NCBI GenBank assembly: GCA_024508855.1
Contig: JANINJ010000042.1
Span: 124,001-188,000 of the forward strand
DNA length: 64,000 nucleotides
Reading direction: 5' to 3'
Source of the DNA: Xanthobacteraceae bacterium
GTDB taxonomy: Bacteria > Pseudomonadota > Alphaproteobacteria > Rhizobiales > Xanthobacteraceae
Part shown: positions 31,517-41,520 of the stretch, piece after piece
How the letters are laid out: every line of letters starts with the position of its first letter
Position numbering within the stretch: the first letter of the stretch is position 1
Notes under the pieces: generated by a model
What the model saw: the letters and a program-made list of their open reading frames with translations, nothing else
The model's database searches: none
What the model was told of the DNA's origin: nothing
Position numbers and translations under genes: made by a program

Positions 31517-32863
31517 ATGAGCCGCAAATATTTCGGAACCGATGGCATTCGAGGACGCGCCAACGGGCTGATCACGCCGGAACTGGCGCTCAAGGTCGGG
31601 CAGGCGGCCGGACTGGTATTCCAGCGCGGCGATCATCGCCATCGCGTGGTGATCGGCAAGGATACCCGGCTTTCCGGCTACATGATCGAAACGGCGTTGA
31701 TCGCCGGATTCACCTCGGTCGGGATGGACGTGCTGCAGGTCGGCCCGATGCCGACGCCGGCGGTTGCCATGCTGACCAAGTCGATGCGCGCAGATCTGGG
31801 CGTGATGATCTCCGCGTCGCATAACCTGTTCGAGGACAACGGCATCAAGCTGTTCGGCCCGGCAGGATTCAAGCTCTCCGACGAAGTCGAGAAGCAGATC
31901 GAGGAATTGCTCGACGAGAATCTCGACAAGAAACTCGCCGCGAGCGTCAGCCTCGGCCGCGCCAAGCGCATCGACGGCGTGCATGACCGCTACATCGAAT
32001 TCGCCAAGCGCACGCTGCCGCGCGATATCTCCTTCGACGGTCTGCGCGTAGTGGTGGATTGCGCCAACGGCGCAGCCTATCGCGTGGTCCCCGAGGCGCT
32101 ATGGGAACTGGGCGCCGACGTGATCTCGATCGGCGTCGATCCGGACGGCTTCAACATCAACAAGGAGTGCGGCTCGACCGCGCCGGAAGCGCTGAGCCGC
32201 AAGGTGCGCGAGATGCGCGCCGATATCGGCATTGCGCTCGACGGCGACGCCGATCGCCTGATCATCATCGATGAGCGCGGCCATGTGGTCGACGGCGACC
32301 AGTTGCTCGCGGTGATCGCGGAAAGCTGGAAGGAAGACGGCCGGCTCGCGAAACCCGGCATCGTGTCCACCGTAATGTCCAACCTCGGACTCGAGCGTTT
32401 CCTCAAAACGCACGACATCGAACTGGTGCGCACCGCGGTCGGCGATCGCTACGTGCTCGAGCAGATGCTGGCGAAGGGTTACAATCTCGGTGGCGAGCCT
32501 TCCGGCCACATCATCATGTCGGACTATGCGACGACCGGCGATGGCTTCGTCTCGGCGCTGCAGGTGCTGGCCGTGGTGCAGAAGCATCAGCGTCCGGTTT
32601 CCGAGGTCTGCCATCGCTTCGATCCGCTGCCGCAGATCCTCAAGAACGTGCGTTACCGTGCCGGCAAGCCGTTGGATTCCGCCGGCGTGAAGTCGGCGAT
32701 CTCCGCCGCCGAAACGCGGCTGAACGGCCATGGGCGCCTGCTGGTACGGTCCTCCGGCACCGAGCCGGTGATCCGCGTGATGGGCGAGGGCGACGACCGC
32801 GAGATGGTCGAGGAAGTCGTCGACAATATCGTGACCGCATTGGGTAACGCCGCAGCGGCGTAA
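31517..32863 (+). CDS. glmM: Phosphoglucosamine mutase
   Basis: GlmM converts glucosamine-6-phosphate to glucosamine-1-phosphate for UDP-GlcNAc, peptidoglycan and LPS. The 448-residue length is standard. Seen: [13 protein letters not shown], the phosphoserine loop [20 protein letters not shown] (Ser101), the Mg2+ loop DGDADR, the sugar loop GGEPSGHII, and the phosphate loop [12 protein letters not shown] near the end. The ATG at 31517 has GGGGG four bases upstream. In many relatives glmM follows folP/ftsH; here it stands alone. Confidence 0.97.
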   Translation: MSRKYFGTDGIRGRANGLITPELALKVGQAAGLVFQRGDHRHRVVIGKDTRLSGYMIETALIAGFTSVGMDVLQVGPMPTPAVAMLTKSMRADLGVMISASHNLFEDNGIKLFGPAGFKLSDEVEKQIEELLDENLDKKLAASVSLGRAKRIDGVHDRYIEFAKRTLPRDISFDGLRVVVDCANGAAYRVVPEALWELGADVISIGVDPDGFNINKECGSTAPEALSRKVREMRADIGIALDGDADRLIIIDERGHVVDGDQLLAVIAESWKEDGRLAKPGIVSTVMSNLGLERFLKTHDIELVRTAVGDRYVLEQMLAKGYNLGGEPSGHIIMSDYATTGDGFVSALQVLAVVQKHQRPVSEVCHRFDPLPQILKNVRYRAGKPLDSAGVKSAISAAETRLNGHGRLLVRSSGTEPVIRVMGEGDDREMVEEVVDNIVTALGNAAAA

Positions 32864-32958
32864 AGCTTCGCATCGCAGCCATCGCGGATTGACGGTGGTC
32901 CGTGGCGAGCCGCGGGCCTAAAACGTGCGTCTTCATTTCGCATGAATCGGATTCGGCT

Positions 32959-34221
32959 GTGAACAAGCCTGTCGTCGTCACGGAAGAGACCTTGAATGCG
33001 CCGGTGATTGCCGCCGACGTGAGTGCATCTGCAAAGGCGAATGCCGCAGTGATCGGGCCGGCTTATCTCGTGCTCGGCAGCATCAGCTTTTCGCATTTCC
33101 TCAACGACACCATGCAATCGCTGATTCCGTCGGTGTATCCGATCCTGAAGGACAACTACGCGCTGAGCTTCGCGCAGATCGGCATGATCACGCTGGCGTT
33201 CCAGGTTACGGCGTCGCTGCTGCAGCCATTGATCGGTCACTTCACAGACAGGAAGCCGCAACCGTTTTCGCTCGCCATCGGCATGGGATCGACCTTCGTC
33301 GGCCTGCTGATGCTCAGTGTCGCGCACGACTACACCATGATCCTGATCGCGGCTGCGCTGGTCGGCCTCGGCTCGGCGGTGTTTCATCCGGAATCGGCGC
33401 GCATCGCACGCCTCGCATCCGGCGGGCGTTACGGTTTTGCGCAGTCGGTGTTTCAGGTCGGCGGCAATCTCGGTTCGGCGATGGGGCCGGTGCTCGCTGC
33501 ATTGATCGTGGTGCCGTTTGGGCAGCCGAGCATCTCGTGGTTTTCCTCGATCGCGTTCGTTGCGGTGGTGATCCTCTGGCAGATCGGGCGCTGGTACAAG
33601 CCGCGTATCGTGGTGCGCGACAAGAAAGCGCCGATCATGCGGCCGGCCGATCTGCCGTCGACGGGGCGCACCGCGGTCGCGATCGGCATTCTCATCATGC
33701 TGGTGTTTTCGAAGTACATCTACCTGTCGAGCCTGAGCAGCTATTACACGTTCTATCTCATGCACAAGTTCGCGGTGACGACGCAGAACGCGCAATTGCT
33801 GCTGTTCGTGTTTCTCGGTGCGGTGGCATCGGGCGTGTATTTCGGCGGCCCGTTGGGCGACCGGTTCGGGCGTCGTTACGTGATCTGGTTTTCGATCCTC
33901 GGTACGTTGCCGTTCACGCTGCTGCTGCCGTATGTCAGCCTCGGATGGACCGTGGCGCTGAGCGTCGTCATCGGCTTCATCCTGGCGTCGGCGATGCCTG
34001 CGATCATCGTCTACGCGCAGGAACTGATGCCGCATCGGTTCGGCATGATCTCCGGCCTGTTCTTCGGCTTCGCGTTCGGCGCGGGCGGTCTAGGCGCGGC
34101 GCTGCTCGGCATCGTGGCCGATCATAAGGGAATCGATTTCGTCTATCACGCCTGCGCGTTCCTGCCGGCGATCGGATTGCTCGCGGTGTTCCTGCCGAGC
34201 ATGCCGCGACGCAGCTCGTAA
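32959..34221 (+). CDS. MFS exporter, Fsr (fosmidomycin resistance)-like
   Basis: A 12-helix major facilitator of about 420 residues resembling Fsr. Signs: SISFSHFLNDTMQSLIPSVYPILKDNYALSF, HFTDRKPQPFSLAIGMGSTFVGL, and GLGSAVFHPESARIARLASGGRYGFAQSVFQVGGNLGSAMGP, the block typical of Fsr. The second half carries GPLGDRFGRRYVIW. It should export small molecules from the cytosol by proton antiport. GTG 32959 is chosen (GGATT upstream); GTG 32902 is an alternative. A low-complexity N-terminus precedes the first helix. Confidence 0.88.
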   Translation: MNKPVVVTEETLNAPVIAADVSASAKANAAVIGPAYLVLGSISFSHFLNDTMQSLIPSVYPILKDNYALSFAQIGMITLAFQVTASLLQPLIGHFTDRKPQPFSLAIGMGSTFVGLLMLSVAHDYTMILIAAALVGLGSAVFHPESARIARLASGGRYGFAQSVFQVGGNLGSAMGPVLAALIVVPFGQPSISWFSSIAFVAVVILWQIGRWYKPRIVVRDKKAPIMRPADLPSTGRTAVAIGILIMLVFSKYIYLSSLSSYYTFYLMHKFAVTTQNAQLLLFVFLGAVASGVYFGGPLGDRFGRRYVIWFSILGTLPFTLLLPYVSLGWTVALSVVIGFILASAMPAIIVYAQELMPHRFGMISGLFFGFAFGAGGLGAALLGIVADHKGIDFVYHACAFLPAIGLLAVFLPSMPRRSS

Positions 34222-34346
34222 AGCGGGCAGGCGGTCGAATTTCATCAACGTCTTGTTAAGGAATGTGGCGCCGGCGCGTCGCATGCGTCCGGACTTGTCC
34301 GTATGCGTGCGGGCAGGCAACGAAATATCAACCTTAAAAATTAGGG

Positions 34347-34361
34347 TTAAGCGACGCTTAA
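34347..34361. promoter_or_regulatory. CtrA-box candidate
   Basis: TTAA-GCGACGC-TTAA, an exact TTAA-N7-TTAA match to the CtrA full site, about 77 bp before the start of the first outer-membrane barrel gene. CtrA controls cell-cycle and envelope genes in alphaproteobacteria. The motif is short, so chance cannot be excluded. Confidence 0.45.
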
Positions 34362-34437
34362 GCATTTGGTGCCATCGTCCGCCTGTGATTTTCGATGTGG
34401 GGCCTCGTCTGCCTCACCGCACATGAGGACGAAGCCA

Positions 34438-35274
34438 ATGCGTAGCGTTATCTTTCTGGCCGCCGCCGGTGCGGCCTCGTTATTGACCAATGTGGCGTTG
34501 GCCGCCGATCTGCCCGTATCGCCGCCGCCGCAATATTACGCGCCTCCGCCGGTCGAGGATTTCGGCGGCTGGTATCTGCGCGGCGATATCGGCATGACCA
34601 CCACGAGCGCCAAGCTGCACAACGCGCTCTATGACACGCTGCCGGCCGGAACCGTCTTCAATCAATTCGGTCACGGGTTCGATGGCGGCATGTCTTACGG
34701 CGTCGGCGTCGGTTATCAGTTCAACAGCTGGCTGCGCGCGGATGTGACCGGCGAATACCGCTCCAAGGTGAGCTTCACCGGCTCCGACTTCCTGACCTAT
34801 CCGGCCGGCGGCGGATCGCTGACCGACGGCTATAACGGCGGGTACAAGAGCTGGGTCGCGCTGGCCAACATCTATGCCGATCTTGGCACCTGGTGGTGCT
34901 TGACGCCGTTCGTCGGTGTCGGCGTCGGTGCGGCGCATCTGCAGACCACCGGCATCTCGGACGTTGGTTTCACCAGCGCCGGCTTGCAGTCGTCCTACTT
35001 TGCCGACGGCGCATCGACGACCAATCTGGCATGGGCGATCCATGCCGGTGTCGCCTACAAGGTCACCAACAACTTCACTGTCGAACTGGCGTACCGCTAT
35101 CTCGATATGGGCAAGGCCGTGCATGGCCAGGGCCACTTCTACGACGGCACGCCGACCGGCATTTCCACCTTCCAGTTCCGCGACATGACTTCGCAGGATG
35201 TACGCCTCGGCGTGCGCTGGACCTGCTGCGACGTGCCGGCTCCTCCGCCGCCGCCGCTCATCACCAAGGGCTAA
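34438..35274 (+). CDS. Outer-membrane beta-barrel protein (Omp25/OmpW-like), copy 1
   Basis: A 278-residue exported protein with signal peptide (MRSVIFLAAAGAASLLTNVALA) and ADLP start of the mature chain, typical of Bradyrhizobium outer-membrane porin-like proteins. Amphipathic strands follow: WYLRGDIGMT, YGVGVGYQFNSWLRADVTGEYRS, SWVALANIYADLGTWWCLTPFVGVGVGAAH, WAIHAGVAYKVTNNFTVELAYRYLDMG and QDVRLGVRWTC. A Pro-rich tail comes after the last strand. GAGGA lies eight bases before the ATG. A perfect terminator follows, and a CtrA-like site precedes it. Confidence 0.9.
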   Translation: MRSVIFLAAAGAASLLTNVALAADLPVSPPPQYYAPPPVEDFGGWYLRGDIGMTTTSAKLHNALYDTLPAGTVFNQFGHGFDGGMSYGVGVGYQFNSWLRADVTGEYRSKVSFTGSDFLTYPAGGGSLTDGYNGGYKSWVALANIYADLGTWWCLTPFVGVGVGAAHLQTTGISDVGFTSAGLQSSYFADGASTTNLAWAIHAGVAYKVTNNFTVELAYRYLDMGKAVHGQGHFYDGTPTGISTFQFRDMTSQDVRLGVRWTCCDVPAPPPPPLITKG

Positions 35275-35315
35275 GCAACGAGAGACCGAGAGACAGTTTC
35301 GTCTTAACTTCTCTT

Positions 35316-35345
35316 AACGGCGCGGGGGGCATCCCGCGCCGTTTT
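35316..35345 (+). terminator. Rho-independent terminator
   Basis: Perfect 11-bp stem AACGGCGCGGG / CCCGCGCCGTT with a six-base loop and a short T run (TTTT), about 40 bp after the first barrel gene. Confidence 0.85.
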
Positions 35346-35474
35346 GCTTTGTTTCGATGCAATCGAGCCGATGATTTTTAGAAAGATCGCGCGACGAACG
35401 CCTGCGCGACAACCATTGGTTAAGGTTAACAGGCGATGATCAACGCATAGCATTAGGGGCTTGGGAGTATTGCG

Positions 35475-36302
35475 ATGCGTAAGTTGATTCTCGCGGCAGC
35501 GTTGTTCGGGATAGCGCAGGGCGCGCACGCGGCCGATCTCCCGATCCTGCGTGGCTCGTTGCCGGACAGCTATTCCAACCAGGGCGTCAACTGGCAGGGC
35601 TATTACATCGGTGCGCAGGCCGGATACGGCTCCGCCGACATGGATTTCAGCCGCGCCAATTCGGGCCAGATCTCGCGGCTGCTCGAGAACACCGTGATCG
35701 AGAACGGCATGGGCGTCTCGCAATGGCCCATCGGCATCGGCAAGGAATCGGTACGGCACGAGGCGTTCGGCGGCTTCATCGGTTACAACAGCCAGTGGGA
35801 CGACGTCGTGATCGGCGTCGAAGGCAGTTACCTGCACGGCCGCTTCTTCGGCAGCCAGTCGGCCTCGGTCGGCCGTGTTTCGAGCGCGGCGCTCAGCGAC
35901 GGCAATTTCCATGCAGTCGATGCGACATCGCTAGCCTCGCAGGAAATCACCGACATGGCGACGCTGCGTGCGAGAGCGGGTTACGCAGTCGGCAACTTCT
36001 TGCCATACATGTTCGGCGGCGTGGCGCTCGGCAATGCGAACATCGTGCGCTCGGTCACCGTGACCGATTCCTGGGGGCCGACGCAGGCCGCTGCGGTGGC
36101 GCCTGGTGCGCTGACCGCGACGCTTTCTGCCGATATCACGCAGCACAATCATCTGCTCGTCGGCTACAGCGCCGGTATCGGCGTCGACATCGCTCTGATC
36201 GGTGGCCTGTTCGCGCGTGCCGAATGGGAATACGCGCGCTTCACCGGCTCGGTCGATACCAGCATGAACACCGTGCGCGCGGGCCTCGGCTACAAGTTCT
36301 GA
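35475..36302 (+). CDS. Outer-membrane beta-barrel protein, copy 2
   Basis: A 275-residue exported protein (signal MRKLILAAALFGIAQGAHA, mature start ADLP). Strands such as GYYIGAQAGYGSADMDF, EAFGGFIGYNSQWDDVVIGVEGSYLHG, TLRARAGYAVGNFLPYMFGGVALGNA and LFARAEWEYARFTGS, plus a terminal aromatic (LGYKF), fit an Omp25/OmpA-barrel family member. GGGAG lies seven bases before the ATG. It is separated from the first barrel gene by a terminator, so each has its own promoter. Their divergence is high; no recent duplication is implied. Confidence 0.9.
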   Translation: MRKLILAAALFGIAQGAHAADLPILRGSLPDSYSNQGVNWQGYYIGAQAGYGSADMDFSRANSGQISRLLENTVIENGMGVSQWPIGIGKESVRHEAFGGFIGYNSQWDDVVIGVEGSYLHGRFFGSQSASVGRVSSAALSDGNFHAVDATSLASQEITDMATLRARAGYAVGNFLPYMFGGVALGNANIVRSVTVTDSWGPTQAAAVAPGALTATLSADITQHNHLLVGYSAGIGVDIALIGGLFARAEWEYARFTGSVDTSMNTVRAGLGYKF

Positions 36303-36392
36303 TCGCGTATCGTCTCGCCTGATCGGGCGGGACGATTGACAGAACCGGCCGCGACTGTTGCTCTGCCGCTCTCGTAGCGGCGGCAGGCGATC

Positions 36393-36986
36393 ATGAAAAT
36401 CCATGGCGATATCAATTCGGGCAACTGCCTAAAGGTGAAGTGGGTCTGCGACCGGCTCGGCCTGCCGTATGAATGGATCGCCGTCGACACGCTGAAACGC
36501 GAAACGCACACGCCGCAATTCCTCAAGCTGAACGGTGCAGGGCAGGTGCCCGTGCTCGAACTCGACGACGGTCGCGCGCTCGCACAATCCAATGCCATCA
36601 TTCGCTATCTGGCGCGCGACAGCGACCTCATTCCTGCCGATGCATTCCTCGCGGCGAAGATGGACGAGTGGCTGTTCTGGGAACAGTACAGCCACGAGCC
36701 CTACATCGCCGTTTGCCGTTTCATGATGGTCTATCTCGGCAAGCCGGCTTCCGATCTCGATGCCGACAAGGTGAAGCGCGGTTACGCGGCGCTGGCGCGG
36801 ATGGAGCATCAACTCGCGGCGACGCGGTTTCTGATCGGCGATACATTCACGCTCGCCGATGTTTCCTTGCTTGCCTATACGCGCGTCGCGCATGAAGGCG
36901 GTTTCCATCTCGATGGCTACGCTTCGGTGCGGCGCTGGATCGGCGAGTGCGAACAGCGGCTGGGGCTGCAGCACACTCAGGTGTGA
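36393..36986 (+). CDS. Glutathione S-transferase family protein
   Basis: A 197-residue GST-like protein. Thioredoxin-fold N-terminus MKIHGDINSGNCLKVKWVCDRLGLPYEWI with Ser/Asn/Cys at the catalytic region (SGNCLK), cis-Pro motif GQVPVLELDDGRAL and QSNAIIRYLA. The C-terminal domain has FLIGDTFTLADVSLLAYTRVA (N-capping box). The Cys near residue 12 could make it a beta/omega-type enzyme with thiol transferase activity (inference). Ordinary detoxification is the default reading. Confidence 0.93.
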   Translation: MKIHGDINSGNCLKVKWVCDRLGLPYEWIAVDTLKRETHTPQFLKLNGAGQVPVLELDDGRALAQSNAIIRYLARDSDLIPADAFLAAKMDEWLFWEQYSHEPYIAVCRFMMVYLGKPASDLDADKVKRGYAALARMEHQLAATRFLIGDTFTLADVSLLAYTRVAHEGGFHLDGYASVRRWIGECEQRLGLQHTQV

Positions 36987-37034
36987 AGCATCGAAACTCC
37001 GCGCGAACAGGAACGTGTCGGATTCTGAGCCGTT

Positions 37035-37060
37035 CTCCCTGATGAAATTTCATCAGGGAG
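37035..37060. promoter_or_regulatory. Perfect 26-bp palindrome covering the ribosome-binding site
   Basis: Arms of 13 bp: CTCCCTGATGAAA and TTTCATCAGGGAG, with no spacer. The right end GGGAG is the Shine-Dalgarno of the gene starting at 37067. In RNA the two arms would pair and hide the ribosome site; in DNA the site could be a dimeric operator. Either would control the downstream gene (inference). Confidence 0.7.
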
Positions 37061-37066
37061 ATTTTC

Positions 37067-37471
37067 ATGCGATCCAGTTTTCATGTTGCGGCGATGGTTG
37101 CGGTCTCGCTGCTCGGCACGATGGCAATCGCCGCAGCCGCCGGCCGGGGAGCAGGCGGCGGTGCCGCGGTGGGCGCACCGGCAGGTGGAACCGCGAGCCC
37201 CGGCATCATCACCAGTCCGGGAATCAGCACGCAGAATTCCGGCTCGGCTGGCATCACGTCGGCGCCCGGCGGGGCCTCGACGACCGGGACCGGCATCGGA
37301 TCGAGTACGACGACCGGTACCGGAAACGGCGGATTGAACAGGGGCGGCGCCAGTGCGCCGGGCGCACCGAATTCGACGACGCCCGGCAGTATCGGAACGG
37401 GCGCATCGCCGAGCAACTTGCCGGGCGACGATCCCACCCATCCCGGATTTCCTGGCAAGGTCGGACGATAA
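37067..37471 (+). CDS. Secreted Gly/Ser/Thr-rich protein
   Basis: A 134-residue exported protein: signal peptide MRSSFHVAAMVAVSLLGTMAIAAAA, then a low-complexity Gly/Ser/Thr/Pro chain (GRGAGGGAAVGAPAGG, PGIITSPGISTQNSG) and an end of PGDDPTHPGFPGKVGR. No fold is predicted by eye. It may be a periplasmic or surface filler protein of a type frequent in Bradyrhizobium. GGGAG stands six bases before the ATG, inside the palindrome at 37035-37060. The gene is monocistronic. Confidence 0.75.
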   Translation: MRSSFHVAAMVAVSLLGTMAIAAAAGRGAGGGAAVGAPAGGTASPGIITSPGISTQNSGSAGITSAPGGASTTGTGIGSSTTTGTGNGGLNRGGASAPGAPNSTTPGSIGTGASPSNLPGDDPTHPGFPGKVGR

Positions 37472-37530
37472 GCTTTGATCGCGATGATGTTTGGCGGCGC
37501 ACAGCAGGTGCGGCGACTGCCATTTGAATT

Positions 37531-38361
37531 CTAAGCCAGCCGAAGCGTGACCGCGCCAACAACTACCAGCAGACCTGCAACGACGCGACGGAATCCGCTC
37601 GGCTCGCGCAGGATGAACATCGAGATCGCCACCGCGAACAAAACAGAGGTCTCGCGCAACGCTGCGATGATAGCGACCGGTGCCTGTGTCATCGCCCAAA
37701 GCGCGAAGCCGTAAGACCCGATCGCGCAGGCGCCGCCGATCAGCGCGACCGCCGCGCGCTGGCGCAACTGCCGCCGAAATTGTCTGCCGTCGCGAAACCA
37801 GAGCCACGCCAGCAGCGGCGGCGCTTCGAACAGGGTGAGCCAGAACACATAAGACACCGCATCGCCGGAGAGTCGTGCGCCGGTGCCGTCGATCAGCGTG
37901 TAGATCGCGATCACCAGCGCGTTGGCGAGTGCCAACAGCGTGGCGCGCGGCGCGGCGTGGCGATGCAAGGCCAGCAGCAGAATGCCGCCGCAGATCAGCA
38001 TGACGCCGATCCAGCCGTGTGCCGACAGCGTTTCGCCGAGCAGCGGCGCGCTAACCAGCGCCACCAGCAACGGTGCGCTGCCACGCATCAGCGGATAGGT
38101 GTGTCCCATATCGCCGGCGCGATAGGCCGCCGCCACCAGCGCGTAATATAGTTGATGGATGATGACCGACACGATCAGCCATGGCACACAGGCGCTTGCA
38201 GGCAGCGGCAAGAACGGCAGCGCGAACAGCGAGACGAGCGCGGCGCCACCGGCGATCAGCCCGGTTTCGCCGAGCTTGTCGCCGCCGGATTTGACCATCG
38301 CATTCCAGCTTGCATGCAGCAGCGCACCGAACAGGACGAGCAGCATGACGTGGGTTGGCAT
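37531..38361 (-). CDS. EamA/DMT superfamily transporter
   Basis: A 276-residue inner-membrane protein with ten hydrophobic segments in two EamA-type halves (MLLVLFGALLHASWNAMVKSG and LALANALVIAIYTLIDGTGAR). GHTYPLMRGSAPLLVALVSAPLLGETL and ETSVLFAVAISMFILREP are typical DMT signatures. It should export metabolites, but the substrate is unknown. The ATG at 38361 is used; a much longer upstream frame crosses the serC leader and is spurious. It diverges from serC. Confidence 0.88.
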   Translation of the reverse strand: MPTHVMLLVLFGALLHASWNAMVKSGGDKLGETGLIAGGAALVSLFALPFLPLPASACVPWLIVSVIIHQLYYALVAAAYRAGDMGHTYPLMRGSAPLLVALVSAPLLGETLSAHGWIGVMLICGGILLLALHRHAAPRATLLALANALVIAIYTLIDGTGARLSGDAVSYVFWLTLFEAPPLLAWLWFRDGRQFRRQLRQRAAVALIGGACAIGSYGFALWAMTQAPVAIIAALRETSVLFAVAISMFILREPSGFRRVVAGLLVVVGAVTLRLA

Positions 38362-38439
38362 CGGGCGGCTTTCATGGAGGGCGGACAAAAAGGAATCGCC
38401 GGCGTAGCCGACGAGATCACGAATACTTTGGTCGGAGGC

Positions 38440-38530
38440 AGCCGAGTATCCCTTGACCGGCATGGCGGCTTCGCGTATTTCCGGCGGCGGGACACCTCCC
38501 CCCAACGGGAGGCTTACTATCTGGAAGGAT
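38440..38530 (+). ncRNA. Candidate serC leader RNA
   Basis: The segment directly before serC contains the stable hairpin CCTCCC-cccaac-GGGAGG at 38495-38512, then a short linker to the ribosome site GGAAGGA. A structured 'serC motif' RNA is known upstream of alphaproteobacterial serC genes; the location and terminal hairpin agree with it. I cannot confirm the consensus fold without a covariance search, and the outer limits are approximate. Confidence 0.45.
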
Positions 38531-38535
38531 AGACG

Positions 38536-39708
<1,173 letters not shown>

Positions 39709-39743
39709 TCTTTCAACTCGATCGCTTCAACTGCTGCAACCAT

Positions 39744-39836
39744 CATGCCCCGCGAAGGCGGGGCATCCAGTACAAACCGCCGTCGATAATCGCCGCTACA
39801 GGCGATTACTGGATCGTCCGCCTTCGCGGACGATGA
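39744..39836. repeat. Intergenic palindromic element inside serC-serA
   Basis: A 93-bp compound element with three hairpins: ATGCCCCGC/GCGGGGCAT, AATCGCC/GGCGATT and CGTCCGC/GCGGACG. The outer CCAGTA/TACTGG arms enclose the middle one. It resembles the dispersed Bradyrhizobiaceae elements seen elsewhere in this window but with a different core. It lies between two genes expected to form an operon. Confidence 0.75.
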
Positions 39837-39860
39837 CGGCAGACAAACGGATCACATCCC

Positions 39861-41450
39861 ATGACCAAGCCCAAAGTTCTCATTTCCGACGCTCTTTCTC
39901 CCGCCGCCGTACAGATCTTCAAGGATCGCGGCATCGAAGTCGATTTCCAGCCGGCGCTCGGCAAGGACAAGGACAAGCTCGCCGAGATCATCGGCAACTA
40001 TGACGGCCTTGCGATCCGCTCGGCGACCAAGGCCACCGCGAAGATCCTCGCCAACGCCAAGAATTTGAAGGTGATCGGCCGCGCCGGCATCGGCGTCGAC
40101 AACGTCGAGATTCCGGCGGCGACGGCGAAGGGCATCATCGTGATGAACACGCCGTTCGGCAATTCCATCACCACCGCCGAACACGCCATCACCCTGATGC
40201 TGGCGCTGGCGCGCGAGATTCCGCAGGCCGATGCCTCGACCCAGGCCGGCAAGTGGGAGAAGAACCGCTTCATGGGCGTCGAAATCACCGGCAAGACGCT
40301 GGGCGTGATCGGCTGCGGCAACATCGGCTCGATCGCCGCGGACCGTGCCATTGGTCTCAGGATGAAGGTGATCGCGTTCGATCCGTTCCTGTCGCCGGAG
40401 CGCGCCAAGGATCTCGGCGTCGAGAAGGTCGAACTCGACGACCTGTTCAAGCGCGCGGACTTCATCACGCTGCACACGCCGCTCACCGACAAGACCCGCA
40501 ACATCATCGATGCTGCGGCCATCGCCAAGATGAAGAAGGGCGTCCGCATCATCAACTGCGCACGCGGCGGCCTGGTCGACGAGCAGGCGCTGGTCGATGC
40601 GCTCAATTCCAAGCAGGTCGCCGGTGCCGCGTTCGACGTGTTCGTCGAGGAGCCGGCCACCAAGAACGTGCTGTTCGGTCACCCCAACGTGATCTGCACG
40701 CCGCATCTCGGCGCGTCCACCACCGAAGCGCAGGAGAACGTCGCGCTGCAGGTCGCCGAGCAGATGTCGGACTATCTGCTCACCGGCGCCATCACCAACG
40801 CCATCAACTTCCCGTCGATCACCGCCGAAGAAGCGCCGAAGCTGAAGCCGTTCGTCGAACTGGCGGAGAAGCTCGGCTCGTTCGCCGGTCAGCTCACCGA
40901 GAGCGGCATCGGCAAGGTCACCATCACCTATGAAGGCGCGGTGGCGGAGATGAAAATCAAGGCGCTGACCTCGGCGGCGCTTACCGGCCTGCTGCGGCCG
41001 ATGCTGGGCGACATCAACGTCGTCTCCGCTCCGGTGGTCGCCAAGGAGCGTGGCATGGTGGTGGACGAGGTGGTGCGCGCGGCGCAGAGCGACTATGAAA
41101 GCCTGATCACCGTCACCGTCACCACCGAGCGGCAGAAGCGTTCGGTATCCGGCACGGTCTATGCCGACGGCAAACCGCGCCTCGTGGACGTCAAGGGCAT
41201 CCGCGTCGATGCCGAATTCGGCAAGTCGATGATCTACATCACCAACGAGGACAAGCCGGGTTTCATCGGCAAATTCGCCTCGCTGCTCGGCGATGCCAAG
41301 GTCAACATCGCGACCTTCAATCTCGGCCGTCACAGCCAGGGCGGCGATGCCATCGCGCTGGTCGAGGTCGATGGGCCGGTGCCGGCCGACGTGCTGGCCA
41401 AGGTGCAGGCGCTGCCGCAGGTGAAGCAGGCCAAGGCGCTTACGTTTTAA
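39861..41450 (+). CDS. serA: D-3-phosphoglycerate dehydrogenase
   Basis: A 529-residue type I SerA with substrate, NAD, intervening and ACT domains. It oxidises 3-phosphoglycerate, the first step of serine synthesis. Seen: GRAGIGVDNVEIPAATAKGI, the Rossmann motif VIGCGNIGSIAADRAIG, catalytic Arg in INCARGGLVDE, the Glu of DVFVEEPATKN and His of CTPHLGASTTEAQENV. The C-terminal ACT domain begins near MIYITNEDKPGFIGKFASLL. Serine feedback through ACT is expected from the family. A terminator-like hairpin follows at 41521. Confidence 0.97.
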   Translation: MTKPKVLISDALSPAAVQIFKDRGIEVDFQPALGKDKDKLAEIIGNYDGLAIRSATKATAKILANAKNLKVIGRAGIGVDNVEIPAATAKGIIVMNTPFGNSITTAEHAITLMLALAREIPQADASTQAGKWEKNRFMGVEITGKTLGVIGCGNIGSIAADRAIGLRMKVIAFDPFLSPERAKDLGVEKVELDDLFKRADFITLHTPLTDKTRNIIDAAAIAKMKKGVRIINCARGGLVDEQALVDALNSKQVAGAAFDVFVEEPATKNVLFGHPNVICTPHLGASTTEAQENVALQVAEQMSDYLLTGAITNAINFPSITAEEAPKLKPFVELAEKLGSFAGQLTESGIGKVTITYEGAVAEMKIKALTSAALTGLLRPMLGDINVVSAPVVAKERGMVVDEVVRAAQSDYESLITVTVTTERQKRSVSGTVYADGKPRLVDVKGIRVDAEFGKSMIYITNEDKPGFIGKFASLLGDAKVNIATFNLGRHSQGGDAIALVEVDGPVPADVLAKVQALPQVKQAKALTF

Positions 41451-41520
41451 GTCGCTGACGCTCTGAGCCGAGTCCTGATCACCGGGAGACGGCCGCAAAT
41501 ACACGTAAACAGACGCTAAT

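Noticed and set aside
32653-34035. 460-codon open frame on the minus strand
   Set aside because: Antisense to glmM and the Fsr-like exporter.
35304-35317. Second CtrA-like site TTAA-N6-TTAA after the first barrel gene
   Set aside because: The spacer is six rather than seven bases and it lies beside a terminator, not a promoter.
39852-41504. 550-codon open frame on the minus strand
   Set aside because: Antisense to serA, which has all catalytic motifs. The composition is a typical shadow rich in Arg, His and Asp.
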